Below are positions 13,720 to 23,293 of a DNA stretch of 64,000 nt, in pieces (within the stretch, counting starts at the first letter, position 1; each line of letters begins with the position of its first letter). This DNA comes from Phytophthora sp. 'mugwort' (lineage: Eukaryota > Oomycota > Peronosporomycetes > Peronosporales > Peronosporaceae): positions 2,790,001 through 2,854,000 of the forward strand of contig JAUCEF010000018.1 in the NCBI GenBank assembly GCA_033558025.1, given 5' to 3'. The notes beneath the pieces were generated by a model. That model was not told the origin of the DNA and did no database searches. It was given only the letters and a program-made list of their open reading frames with translations. The position numbers were made by a program, and so were the translations under genes.

Positions 13720-14610
13720 GGGAAGCTTACAAGCGGTGGCAAAAAAATCGCTTGGCTTTGCCAGACGAAGAGCTCTCTACGGTGAACACGCTTCATAAAG
13801 CGGGTCTTGCATGACAAAAATCCTAAAATACATCTGGGGCAATACCGACTGTGAGCCCGACATGATTGATATCCACAATCTGGTTGCCAAACTCAAGCAT
13901 TAAGAGCCAGCTGGCTGACGCTGAGCGACAGATTTTCGGAGACCTTAGACCGTTTCTGTCAGAAGAAAGCCTTCGGGGTTGCCTAAGTTGATGACGATCG
14001 CCAAGGCGACAAGGTATGTTATGCTTTGTGTTAATGTATGTTTGTGCCGGGGTTTGTGCCGGTATACTGACAGATTTATGATACGATTCTAGAACGCGGC
14101 ACGGTGTATTACGATAAAGACATCGCGCATGCGATCTCTGTTCGAAGCGTTCCTGGAAACGTTGTTGGTGGGTGTTACACACGATACGAATTCGTCCCGC
14201 TAGAAGCTCTTCTCCTTTATGGTCCACAATTCTCTTGGCCACGATCAGCATGTACAGATTTGGCGAAGTTCTGGTTGCGAAAGTATTCTAGATGTATTGT
14301 ACTTGTAGTAGATTTGTGAACCAAATTGTGACATCTTGTGGTATCTTCTGGTAGACCATCTAATTCATGATGTTGTTTCTATTTTGCTAGCACTCCCTGA
14401 TGACCGACGAACGCGCAGACACCTTGTGCCATTCTATCCATCAATTCAAGATATGCAATCGGTCCTGGCGAGATGTTCGGTGCATCGTGGTCGACAACGA
14501 TTTCACTGAAATTGGATTCTTTGCTGGGAGATGTCAGAAGCTCGTATTCTTCTCTGTCAGTTTCACGCTATTAAGACTGCATTTACGAAGTGCAAACACG
14601 TTCGGACTTA
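13720..14610 (+). pseudogene. Decayed Mutator-like (MULE) transposase
   Basis: About 13760-13910 the plus strand reads LPDEELSTVNTLHKAGLA and then a 'DIHNLVAKLK'-like block, the N-terminal helix region of MULE/FAR1-type transposases. Around 14115-14260 comes SRMRSLFEAFLETLLVG followed by KLFSFMVHNSLGHDQHVQ, the region of the first catalytic Asp; the Asp itself has become Gly (LLVG for LLVD). Near 14480-14570 VDNDFTEIGFF plus a frame-shifted LLCQFHAIK block mark the second Asp and the conserved 'CQFH' motif. Stops and frame changes are frequent. The blocks are in canonical order. A Ulp1-like protease remnant follows directly, so the two probably formed one element. Confidence 0.75.
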
Positions 14611-14689
14611 GTTGATGGCAATTGGAAGTGACGATGAAAAGTTAGAATGGCTCGAAGGCACAAGATTGTCGAAACCAGCTACGACAAGA

Positions 14690-14985
14690 CTGTTGAAACT
14701 CTGTGGATGGACACGACCATTGGTGCTGTCTTGTTCTTAGTATAAACACGTACATGTACACTATCATGGATCCGCACAATGACAAGGATACAATCGACTT
14801 AGTTGATGGTGCTTTCAAAAAGAGTTTTATTGCCCATACTCCCAAAACAGAGGCGCTGGCACAGAGATATCAGCAGGTACATTCTGCAAGTAGATGACAA
14901 CAGCTGCGGAGCGCTCGTGTTGATGCTTCTGGAGAGCTATCTGTTTGAGACTCTAGATATTCCATCCGAATTGCCAAATGACTAA
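14690..14985 (+). pseudogene. Ulp1/C48 cysteine protease remnant (MULE-associated)
   Basis: The end of this stretch reads RYILQVDDNSCGALVLMLLE, matching the catalytic Cys block of Ulp1/SENP (peptidase C48) proteins (Q-x-D-x-x-S-C-G-x-x-V). The 90 codons before it (MDPHNDKDTIDLVDGAFKK and the following RDISRY) resemble the strand-helix part preceding that block, but in two frames. Such proteases remove SUMO-like modifiers. Ulp1 domains carried by Mutator-like elements are known in plants (the KAONASHI type). The catalytic Cys codon is kept but the His and Asp parts are not seen in frame, so it is a pseudogene. Confidence 0.6.
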
Positions 14986-15314
14986 GATTCCGCTAACTGC
15001 TCAAGGTGCTTCTTGGTTAAATATCTGCTATAATCCTATCCATGTTAATTGCTTACCTATATAGCTCCGACATCACGAGAGATGAGATAAAAAAAAAACT
15101 TAGTAACGACACAGTATAACTCAAACAGTAGATGTGTGTAGAACATAAAATAACGCAGAAAAAGACGCCGCCGTTGCTTTGAAGGCGGGCCGGCCTCGGC
15201 ATCTATCTGCGATGGTGAGTACATAGGCATATGGTCTTGTGGTCGCTTGTGTATACTTGTGTCGAAAATAGAGAATGTAAACAGTTGAGCCAATCCGGCT
15301 TGATCCGTTTCAGA

Positions 15315-15330
15315 ACCGGTTCGAACCGGT
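15315..15330. repeat. 16-bp perfect palindrome in an AT/CG-mixed repeat patch
   Basis: ACCGGTTCGAACCGGT is a perfect 16-bp palindrome. It sits in a patch (15290-15385) where 'gatccgttt', 'ggatcaaacggg', 'gatccagttt' and 'atccggttga' recur, i.e. short variants of one motif in both orientations. It may be the eroded end of a mobile element or a protein-binding cluster. The rest of 14986-16081 holds no gene I can support; 15951-15975 contains overlapping 'gtacatgtac' palindromes downstream of the fusion gene stop. Confidence 0.5.
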
Positions 15331-16081
15331 CAAGCAAGCAATCGGATCAAACGGGATTTGATCCAGTTTAATCCGGTTGACATAGAATTTCTTTCGGCAA
15401 AAATCTACCAATCATGCTTCAATGTTACTCTGCGATTTTCGTTCGACTCCAAATGACAAGATCTAACCACAACCTAGCTGCACAGCCTCGTTCCATGTTG
15501 TGACAGGATTCTCTGCCAACCCATTATTCTGTAATCGCGCTGATAACAACATTTTTTAACTTTTAAAAATATCCCAAATTACCAAATAGAGTATCCTAAC
15601 AGTACACCTGGCCGTAACGAATTCAATCAGCGTCAGACCTGTCACACCAGCACTGTCAACACCATGCTGTATCACCTCATAACAAATTTAATCCATGTCG
15701 TTTTCAGTCGTTAGCAAAACGTAATGTTTTGCATTACAAGCCGTTCCAGGAGCTATTTTCACTCGAAAGTCTCGTCGTCAATGATTCCGTTCTTGGCCTT
15801 CGTGATTATGAAGTGCCTCCTGTCTGAGTATCGGGATCACATTACTCATGTAACATGGGTCATGTTTGCAGCTCCAAACTTGTAATAGCAACCATGAGAA
15901 AAAAAGGATGCCGATATGTGGAGCACTCAAGTCATAGGGCCATCAGCTGAGTACATGTACTGTACATGTACAACAACAATGCAACTCTTTTCACCCATAT
16001 TCATATCATATATGAAGATATCATCGCGAAAGCACTCATGCAAAGTTGTATGATTTCATACAAACCGACCAAACCAACAAC

Positions 16082-19000
16082 CTATTCAAACGTCAGTGCG
16101 CCCAACGACTGCTCCAGACCGTCCATGGCGTGCTCGATCGTCTCCATCGAGCAAGCATACGAGATACGAAGACCGTTCTTCACGCCGAACGCCGAACCGG
16201 GCACCAGAGCCACGTGGTAGCGACGAAGTAGGTACTCGCAGAAGTCATCTGCATCCTTCATCACCTCGCTCTTGTCCGCCGTCGTGCCCTGTTTGCCCTC
16301 AAAGTACGAGGCCAAGTCCAAGAACACGTAGAAAGCCGACGTCGGGTACGCAAAGGCCAGTTGCGGGATCGCCTCCAGGCGCTTCACAATATACTTGCGC
16401 TTGGCGTCCATGATCGCCAGCGTCTCCGTCATGCGCTCCTTCTTCTGCGACACACACTCCATCTCGAACTTCATCGCTTCCACGGCAGCCGCCTGGCCCA
16501 CCGAATTCGCGCACGACGTCAGCTGGCCCTGCAGCTTCGTGCACACCTGCACGAAATACTTTGGTGCAGCCAGGTAGCCGATACGCAGACCCGGCATCGC
16601 GTGCGACTTCGAGAATCCATTCACCGTCAGCGTGCGCTCGTACATGCCTGGCAGCGTTGCGAAGCTCTGGTGCTCGCGCTTCGCCTCCCCTTCGTCCTGG
16701 TATACCAACTGCTCGTAGATCTCGTCGGCAATCACCAGGATGTGACGGAACTGAGGCTTGCGTAGAACCGCAGCGATGCTCTCCAGCTGCGCCGGCGAGT
16801 GGACCGTACCAGCAGGGTTGCTTGGGTTGCACAGCATCAGCGACTTGATCCGCGGGTTGGCCACCAGGGCCTTCTCCAGCTTCACGGGGTCGACCAGGTA
16901 GTTCTCCGACAGCTTCGTCTGCAGGATCACAGGCTCGCCGCCCGTCAGCTTTACCATCTCCGGGTAGCTCACCCAGTACGGCGCAGGAATCAGCACCTGC
17001 TCACCGGGTTTGGTGATCGTCAACAGAGCCTGGTACACCGTCTGCTTCGCGCCGTTCGACACCAAAATCTCCGTCAGCGGGTCGTACTTGAGACCCTTGC
17101 ACGTCTCCAAATACTGCGCGATCAGCGCGCGCAGCTCCGCCGTCCCCTTCACGTCCGTATACTTTACCTTGCCCTGCTCCATGGCCGTCATGCCAGCCTT
17201 CAGCACACGTTCCGCAGGAGCGAAGTCGGGCTCACCCACGCACAGCGACCACACCTGCTTGCCCTCGGCCTCCAGCTGCTTCGCCATGCCGTGGATCACC
17301 ACCGTTTTAGACGCAGCAATCTTGCCCAGCAGCGGGTTCTGCGGGTACTTCTCCGCCATCGGTGCGTCATCCCGGAACGGAACACGAGCGACAACCGCAC
17401 CACTGTTCGCAGCAGAAGCAGCCACTCTTGAAGCAGCGGCGCCACTAGACACCGCAGTGAACGTCAGTGCGCTCAACGACTGCTCTAGACCGTCCATGGC
17501 GTGCTCGATCGTCTCCATCGAGCAAGCATACGAGATACGAAGACCGTTCTTCACGCCGAACGCCGAACCGGGCACCAGAGCCACGTGGTAGCGACGAAGT
17601 AGGTACTCGCAGAAGTCATCTGCATCCTTCATCACCTCGCTCTTGTCCGCCGTCGTGCCCTGTTTGCCCTCAAAGTACGAGGCCAAGTCCAAGAACACGT
17701 AGAAAGCCGACGTCGGGTACGCAAAGGCCAGTTGCGGGATCGCCTCCAGGCGCTTCACAATATACTTGCGCTTGGCGTCCATGATCGCCAGCGTCTCCGT
17801 CATGCGCTCCTTCTTCTGCGACACACACTCCATCTCGAACTTCATCGCTTCCACGGCAGCCGCCTGGCCCACCGAATTCGCGCACGACGTCAGCTGGCCC
17901 TGCAGCTTCGTGCACACCTGCACGAAATACTTTGGTGCAGCCAGGTAGCCGATACGCAGACCCGGCATCGCGTGCGACTTCGAGAATCCATTCACCGTCA
18001 GCGTGCGCTCGTACATGCCTGGCAGCGTTGCGAAGCTCTGGTGCTCGCGCTTCGCCTCCCCTTCGTCCTGGTATACCAACTGCTCGTAGATCTCGTCGGC
18101 AATCACCAGGATGTGACGGAACTGAGGCTTGCGTAGAACCGCAGCGATGCTCTCCAGCTGCGCCGGCGAGTGGACCGTACCAGCAGGGTTGCTTGGGTTG
18201 CACAGCATCAGCGACTTGATCCGCGGGTTGGCCACCAGGGCCTTCTCCAGCTTCACGGGGTCGACCAGGTAGTTCTCCGACAGCTTCGTCTGCAGGATCA
18301 CAGGCTCGCCGCCCGTCAGCTTTACCATCTCCGGGTAGCTCACCCAGTACGGCGCAGGAATCAGCACCTGCTCACCGGGTTTGGTGATCGTCAACAGAGC
18401 CTGGTACACCGTCTGCTTCGCGCCGTTCGACACCAAAATCTCCGTCAGCGGGTCGTACTTGAGACCCTTGCACGTCTCCAAATACTGCGCGATCAGCGCG
18501 CGCAGCTCCGCCGTCCCCTTCACGTCCGTATACTTTACCTTGCCCTGCTCCATGGCCGTCATGCCAGCCTTCAGCACACGTTCCGCAGGAGCGAAGTCGG
18601 GCTCACCCACGCACAGCGACCACACCTGCTTGCCCTCGGCCTCCAGCTGCTTCGCCATGCCGTGGATCACCACCGTTTTAGACGCAGCAATCTTGCCCAG
18701 CAGCGGGTTCTGCGGGTACTTCTCCGCCATCGGTGCGTCATCCCGGAACGGAGCACGAGCGACAACCGCACCACTGTTCGCAGCAGAAGCAGCCACTCTT
18801 GAAGCAGCGGCGCCACTAGACACCGCAGTGAACGTCAGTGCGCTCAACGACTGCTCTAGACCGTCCATGGCGTGCTCGATCGTCTCCATCGAGCAAGCAT
18901 ACGAGATACGAAGACCGTTCTTCACGCCGAACGCCGAACCGGGCACCAGAGCCACGTGGTAGCGACGAAGTAGGTACTCGCAGAAGTCATCTGCATCCTT

Positions 19001-22000
19001 CATCACCTCGCTCTTGTCCGCCGTCGTGCCCTGTTTGCCCTCAAAGTACGAGGCCAAGTCCAAGAACACGTAGAAAGCCGACGTCGGGTACGCAAAGGCC
19101 AGTTGCGGGATCGCCTCCAGGCGCTTCACAATATACTTGCGCTTGGCGTCCATGATCGCCAGCGTCTCCGTCATGCGCTCCTTCTTCTGCGACACACACT
19201 CCATCTCGAACTTCATCGCTTCCACGGCAGCCGCCTGGCCCACCGAATTCGCGCACGACGTCAGCTGGCCCTGCAGCTTCGTGCACACCTGCACGAAATA
19301 CTTTGGTGCAGCCAGGTAGCCGATACGCAGACCCGGCATCGCGTGCGACTTCGAGAATCCATTCACCGTCAGCGTGCGCTCGTACATGCCTGGCAGCGTT
19401 GCGAAGCTCTGGTGCTCGCGCTTCGCCTCCCCTTCGTCCTGGTATACCAACTGCTCGTAGATCTCGTCGGCAATCACCAGGATGTGACGGAACTGAGGCT
19501 TGCGTAGAACCGCAGCGATGCTCTCCAGCTGCGCCGGCGAGTGGACCGTACCAGCAGGGTTGCTTGGGTTGCACAGCATCAGCGACTTGATCCGCGGGTT
19601 GGCCACCAGGGCCTTCTCCAGCTTCACGGGGTCGACCAGGTAGTTCTCCGACAGCTTCGTCTGCAGGATCACAGGCTCGCCGCCCGTCAGCTTTACCATC
19701 TCCGGGTAGCTCACCCAGTACGGCGCAGGAATCAGCACCTGCTCACCGGGTTTGGTGATCGTCAACAGAGCCTGGTACACCGTCTGCTTCGCGCCGTTCG
19801 ACACCAAAATCTCCGTCAGCGGGTCGTACTTGAGACCCTTGCACGTCTCCAAATACTGCGCGATCAGCGCGCGCAGCTCCGCCGTCCCCTTCACGTCCGT
19901 ATACTTTACCTTGCCCTGCTCCATGGCCGTCATGCCAGCCTTCAGCACACGTTCCGCAGGAGCGAAGTCGGGCTCACCCACGCACAGCGACCACACCTGC
20001 TTGCCCTCGGCCTCCAGCTGCTTCGCCATGCCGTGGATCACCACCGTTTTAGACGCAGCAATCTTGCCCAGCAGCGGGTTCTGCGGGTACTTCTCCGCCA
20101 TCGGTGCGTCATCCCGGAACGGAGCACGAGCGACAACCGCACCACTGTTCGCAGCAGAAGCAGCCACTCTTGAAGCAGCGGCGCCACTAGACACCGCAGT
20201 GAACGTCAGTGCGCTCAACGACTGCTCCAGACCGTCCATGGCGTGCTCGATCGTCTCCATCGAGCAAGCATACGAGATACGAAGACCGTTCTTCACGCCG
20301 AACGCCGAACCGGGCACCAGAGCCACGTGGTAGCGACGAAGTAGGTACTCGCAGAAGTCATCTGCATCCTTCATCACCTCGCTCTTGTCCGCCGTCGTGC
20401 CCTGTTTGCCCTCAAAGTACGAGGCCAAGTCCAAGAACACGTAGAAAGCCGACGTCGGGTACGCAAAGGCCAGTTGCGGGATCGCCTCCAGGCGCTTCAC
20501 AATATACTTGCGCTTGGCGTCCATGATCGCCAGCGTCTCCGTCATGCGCTCCTTCTTCTGCGACACACACTCCATCTCGAACTTCATCGCTTCCACGGCA
20601 GCCGCCTGGCCCACCGAATTCGCGCACGACGTCAGCTGGCCCTGCAGCTTCGTGCACACCTGCACGAAATACTTTGGTGCAGCCAGGTAGCCGATACGCA
20701 GACCCGGCATCGCGTGCGACTTCGAGAATCCATTCACCGTCAGCGTGCGCTCGTACATGCCTGGCAGCGTTGCGAAGCTCTGGTGCTCGCGCTTCGCCTC
20801 CCCTTCGTCCTGGTATACCAACTGCTCGTAGATCTCGTCGGCAATCACCAGGATGTGACGGAACTGAGGCTTGCGTAGAACCGCAGCGATGCTCTCCAGC
20901 TGCGCCGGCGAGTGGACCGTACCAGCAGGGTTGCTTGGGTTGCACAGCATCAGCGACTTGATCCGCGGGTTGGCCACCAGGGCCTTCTCCAGCTTCACGG
21001 GGTCGACCAGGTAGTTCTCCGACAGCTTCGTCTGCAGGATCACAGGCTCGCCGCCCGTCAGCTTTACCATCTCCGGGTAGCTCACCCAGTACGGTGCAGG
21101 AATCAGCACCTGCTCACCGGGTTTGGTGATCGTCAACAGAGCCTGGTACACCGTCTGCTTCGCGCCGTTCGACACCAAAATCTCCGTCAGCGGGTCGTAC
21201 TTGAGACCCTTGCACGTCTCCAAATACTGCGCGATCAGCGCGCGCAGCTCCGCCGTCCCCTTCACGTCCGTATACTTTACCTTGCCCTGCTCCATGGCCG
21301 TCATGCCAGCCTTCAGCACACGTTCCGCAGGAGCGAAGTCGGGCTCACCCACGCACAGCGACCACACCTGCTTGCCCTCGGCCTCCAGCTGCTTCGCCAT
21401 GCCGTGGATCACCACCGTTTTAGACGCAGCAATCTTGCCCAGCAGCGGGTTCTGCGGGTACTTCTCCGCCATCGTTGCGTCTGCGCATATATTTACCCGA
21501 GGGGTTGGCTTGTTACCAAGCTTCTGGGTGACTTCGTCCATCGATTCACGGAACTTTTGAATTTGCTGCTCCGAATTGGGGTTAAACTTGTAAAGACCCT
21601 GAAACAGTTCAAAGCTGTCCTTGCACGTGTCCTCCACAAGTCGGACGAGGTTCTTGAAACCACGTGTGTCAATAGGCGTGTTCTTCACACCTTGTACACT
21701 GAGAATGCGGCCGGTCAAATGAGTCAAAAACTGGCTGCTGGCAGCATACTCGTCGTGAGACTCGCACGTCATTTCCAACATACGGCACTGCTCCGTCTCG
21801 AAGATGCGTAAGAAGTTATCCATCGCATAATTGTGCTCACCAGAGAGGATTCGCACCTTTTCGTACATCATAGGTAGACCTCGCCACGAATATTTACCAC
21901 TTTCGGGGCCAAACATTGGATGCGTGCACAGGATACTCGCGCTCTGGGGCAGATCCTGGAGCATCATCTGCTTCGGGTGCGTCTTGACAGACAACACATC

Positions 22001-23293
22001 CACGACCACGAGGTTCTCCAAGAGGTGCTTGGGAATCTTGCTCAATACACTTTCAAACGACAAAATACTGACACCCAGCAGTAGAACATCCAGACCGTCG
22101 AAAAACTGCTCAAGCCGCGTCGACGACGAGTAATACATGCATCCAAGCTGCGCCGCAACGGTCGAATAGTCCGTACGCGAGGTGGCGCGCACCTCGTGCG
22201 ACTTGGCCATCGTTTTCGCCAAGAACTGGCCGAAGTTGCCGAATCCGTAGATACCAATCTTTAAGCGCATGGACTTGTGCTCCTGGGGTGCAATCGCTGG
22301 CGAGGCCGTGATTGGGTTGGCTTGGTAAGCGTCCACGGCTTCTAATGTCTTGCGCACTTCTCCCAACAGTTTTCCCTTGGTCGGGTACGATCCCAGCACG
22401 CGCACGAACTTGCAGAACTCGCGCAAATGACGCAGCGCGTTGACGACGTTGTCGTCCGTCTGGTGCCCGATGAGGTCCACGTAGAAGAGGTAGCTGTACT
22501 TCCGACGGACGCTCTCAGCTGAAAGCGAGAAATCCTCCGACTCGACCGAATCTTGGTACTGTTGCTCGGCCGTTTGTCCCCACGGTCTGCTTTCGATCTT
22601 GGACATATCAATGTCACGCAACGAAAAGGCCGACAGGGCTTTATACAGCTGCCCCTTCTCGTTGCTGTCCACGAAGGAGAAAACGAGCGACGTCTTGAAT
22701 TCCGTGCCTACCTTAGCATCCAAGCCCAAGTCCTCCTTCTTGCTCAGCAGCAGGAACCGGGTGAAGTTGCCCGCGTCATCTTCAAAGTTTCGCTGCAGAA
22801 TCTGGAGCCCATAGTACTCGGCAGCCAGGTCGCTGGCCACGGCGGCCGTGTCCTTCCACTGGTTGTCCGCCAGCATTTTAGCACTGCCTGCCGTGTCGTA
22901 CTCGGCACGAGGCTTGGCACCCATGGACGTGATGGAGTAGGCGCACTGGGCCAGCGCCTGTGGGTGGCTGATGACCGTCTTGACGTCGCTCTTACTCACG
23001 CCGGGCAGCGCCAGCAGCGAGTGTTCCACACGCAGGTCGTACTCGCCCACGATATGCAGTCCGAACTTAAGCAGCAGGTCATAGTTGGCATGGATGCTGC
23101 CACCCAGCGAGTTCTCGATAGGGAGCACACCAAAGTCGGCGTCCTCGCGCTGTACAGCCAGGAACGCCTCCTCGAAGGACGGATAGCCCACGGCCACGAC
23201 GTTGGCGGACGAGCCCAGTAGCTGCCGCGTCGCCTTCTCAGAGTAGGCGCCGGGCATACCCTGGTACGCGACCTTGACCTCGCCCCTCACCAT
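16082..23293 (-). CDS. Prephenate dehydratase-ACT-arogenate/prephenate dehydrogenase-(aminotransferase)x4 fusion
   Basis: One uninterrupted 2,403-residue frame covers the end of phenylalanine and tyrosine synthesis. I chose the start at 23293 (context aaccATGG); the frame is open 28 codons further up but that part has no domain character. Residues 5-190 are prephenate dehydratase with the catalytic TRF triplet at 178-180. Residues 199-302 form an ACT domain with the Phe-sensing ESRP motif at 234-237. Residues 344-595 are a plant-like arogenate/prephenate dehydrogenase (GFGNFG nucleotide loop 350-355, THPMFGPES 457-465). Four class I aminotransferase domains start at 608, 1065, 1522 and 1979, each with SLCVGEPDF, NPSNPAG, ADEIYEQLVY, the PLP lysine in NGFSKSHAM (repeat residue 251) and the carboxylate-binding Arg 398. 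Together they could turn prephenate into Phe and Tyr by the keto-acid or arogenate routes. No intron is apparent. Substrate choice of the aminotransferases is inferred. Confidence 0.93.
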   Translation of the reverse strand: MVRGEVKVAYQGMPGAYSEKATRQLLGSSANVVAVGYPSFEEAFLAVQREDADFGVLPIENSLGGSIHANYDLLLKFGLHIVGEYDLRVEHSLLALPGVSKSDVKTVISHPQALAQCAYSITSMGAKPRAEYDTAGSAKMLADNQWKDTAAVASDLAAEYYGLQILQRNFEDDAGNFTRFLLLSKKEDLGLDAKVGTEFKTSLVFSFVDSNEKGQLYKALSAFSLRDIDMSKIESRPWGQTAEQQYQDSVESEDFSLSAESVRRKYSYLFYVDLIGHQTDDNVVNALRHLREFCKFVRVLGSYPTKGKLLGEVRKTLEAVDAYQANPITASPAIAPQEHKSMRLKIGIYGFGNFGQFLAKTMAKSHEVRATSRTDYSTVAAQLGCMYYSSSTRLEQFFDGLDVLLLGVSILSFESVLSKIPKHLLENLVVVDVLSVKTHPKQMMLQDLPQSASILCTHPMFGPESGKYSWRGLPMMYEKVRILSGEHNYAMDNFLRIFETEQCRMLEMTCESHDEYAASSQFLTHLTGRILSVQGVKNTPIDTRGFKNLVRLVEDTCKDSFELFQGLYKFNPNSEQQIQKFRESMDEVTQKLGNKPTPRVNICADATMAEKYPQNPLLGKIAASKTVVIHGMAKQLEAEGKQVWSLCVGEPDFAPAERVLKAGMTAMEQGKVKYTDVKGTAELRALIAQYLETCKGLKYDPLTEILVSNGAKQTVYQALLTITKPGEQVLIPAPYWVSYPEMVKLTGGEPVILQTKLSENYLVDPVKLEKALVANPRIKSLMLCNPSNPAGTVHSPAQLESIAAVLRKPQFRHILVIADEIYEQLVYQDEGEAKREHQSFATLPGMYERTLTVNGFSKSHAMPGLRIGYLAAPKYFVQVCTKLQGQLTSCANSVGQAAAVEAMKFEMECVSQKKERMTETLAIMDAKRKYIVKRLEAIPQLAFAYPTSAFYVFLDLASYFEGKQGTTADKSEVMKDADDFCEYLLRRYHVALVPGSAFGVKNGLRISYACSMETIEHAMDGLEQSLSALTFTAVSSGAAASRVAASAANSGAVVARAPFRDDAPMAEKYPQNPLLGKIAASKTVVIHGMAKQLEAEGKQVWSLCVGEPDFAPAERVLKAGMTAMEQGKVKYTDVKGTAELRALIAQYLETCKGLKYDPLTEILVSNGAKQTVYQALLTITKPGEQVLIPAPYWVSYPEMVKLTGGEPVILQTKLSENYLVDPVKLEKALVANPRIKSLMLCNPSNPAGTVHSPAQLESIAAVLRKPQFRHILVIADEIYEQLVYQDEGEAKREHQSFATLPGMYERTLTVNGFSKSHAMPGLRIGYLAAPKYFVQVCTKLQGQLTSCANSVGQAAAVEAMKFEMECVSQKKERMTETLAIMDAKRKYIVKRLEAIPQLAFAYPTSAFYVFLDLASYFEGKQGTTADKSEVMKDADDFCEYLLRRYHVALVPGSAFGVKNGLRISYACSMETIEHAMDGLEQSLSALTFTAVSSGAAASRVAASAANSGAVVARAPFRDDAPMAEKYPQNPLLGKIAASKTVVIHGMAKQLEAEGKQVWSLCVGEPDFAPAERVLKAGMTAMEQGKVKYTDVKGTAELRALIAQYLETCKGLKYDPLTEILVSNGAKQTVYQALLTITKPGEQVLIPAPYWVSYPEMVKLTGGEPVILQTKLSENYLVDPVKLEKALVANPRIKSLMLCNPSNPAGTVHSPAQLESIAAVLRKPQFRHILVIADEIYEQLVYQDEGEAKREHQSFATLPGMYERTLTVNGFSKSHAMPGLRIGYLAAPKYFVQVCTKLQGQLTSCANSVGQAAAVEAMKFEMECVSQKKERMTETLAIMDAKRKYIVKRLEAIPQLAFAYPTSAFYVFLDLASYFEGKQGTTADKSEVMKDADDFCEYLLRRYHVALVPGSAFGVKNGLRISYACSMETIEHAMDGLEQSLSALTFTAVSSGAAASRVAASAANSGAVVARVPFRDDAPMAEKYPQNPLLGKIAASKTVVIHGMAKQLEAEGKQVWSLCVGEPDFAPAERVLKAGMTAMEQGKVKYTDVKGTAELRALIAQYLETCKGLKYDPLTEILVSNGAKQTVYQALLTITKPGEQVLIPAPYWVSYPEMVKLTGGEPVILQTKLSENYLVDPVKLEKALVANPRIKSLMLCNPSNPAGTVHSPAQLESIAAVLRKPQFRHILVIADEIYEQLVYQDEGEAKREHQSFATLPGMYERTLTVNGFSKSHAMPGLRIGYLAAPKYFVQVCTKLQGQLTSCANSVGQAAAVEAMKFEMECVSQKKERMTETLAIMDAKRKYIVKRLEAIPQLAFAYPTSAFYVFLDLASYFEGKQGTTADKSEVMKDADDFCEYLLRRYHVALVPGSAFGVKNGLRISYACSMETIEHAMDGLEQSLGALTFE
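16085..21472 (-). repeat. Four tandem 1,371-bp units encoding aminotransferase domains
   Basis: Four in-frame units repeat with a period of 1,371 bp (457 codons): Met codons begin at 21472, 20101, 18730 and 17359 on the minus strand. Each unit is about 424 residues of enzyme plus a 33-residue linker rich in Ala, Ser, Val and Arg; the last copy lacks the linker and ends in TFE. By eye I find only about five base differences among copies, for example Gly for Ser near the end of copy 4, GTT-type Val for Ala in the linker before copy 4, and a silent change near 21094. Synonymous sites are as uniform as the rest, so the array is young or homogenised by gene conversion. Collapse or expansion during assembly cannot be excluded. 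Confidence 0.95.

Noticed and set aside
16085..21472. CRISPR or other short-spaced array
   Set aside because: The repeats are 1,371 bp coding units without spacers; the genome is eukaryotic.
16096..21811. Repeated open frames of 60-299 codons on the plus and minus strands inside the fusion gene
   Set aside because: They recur every 1,371 bp exactly because they are other frames of the repeated aminotransferase unit; no domain content of their own.
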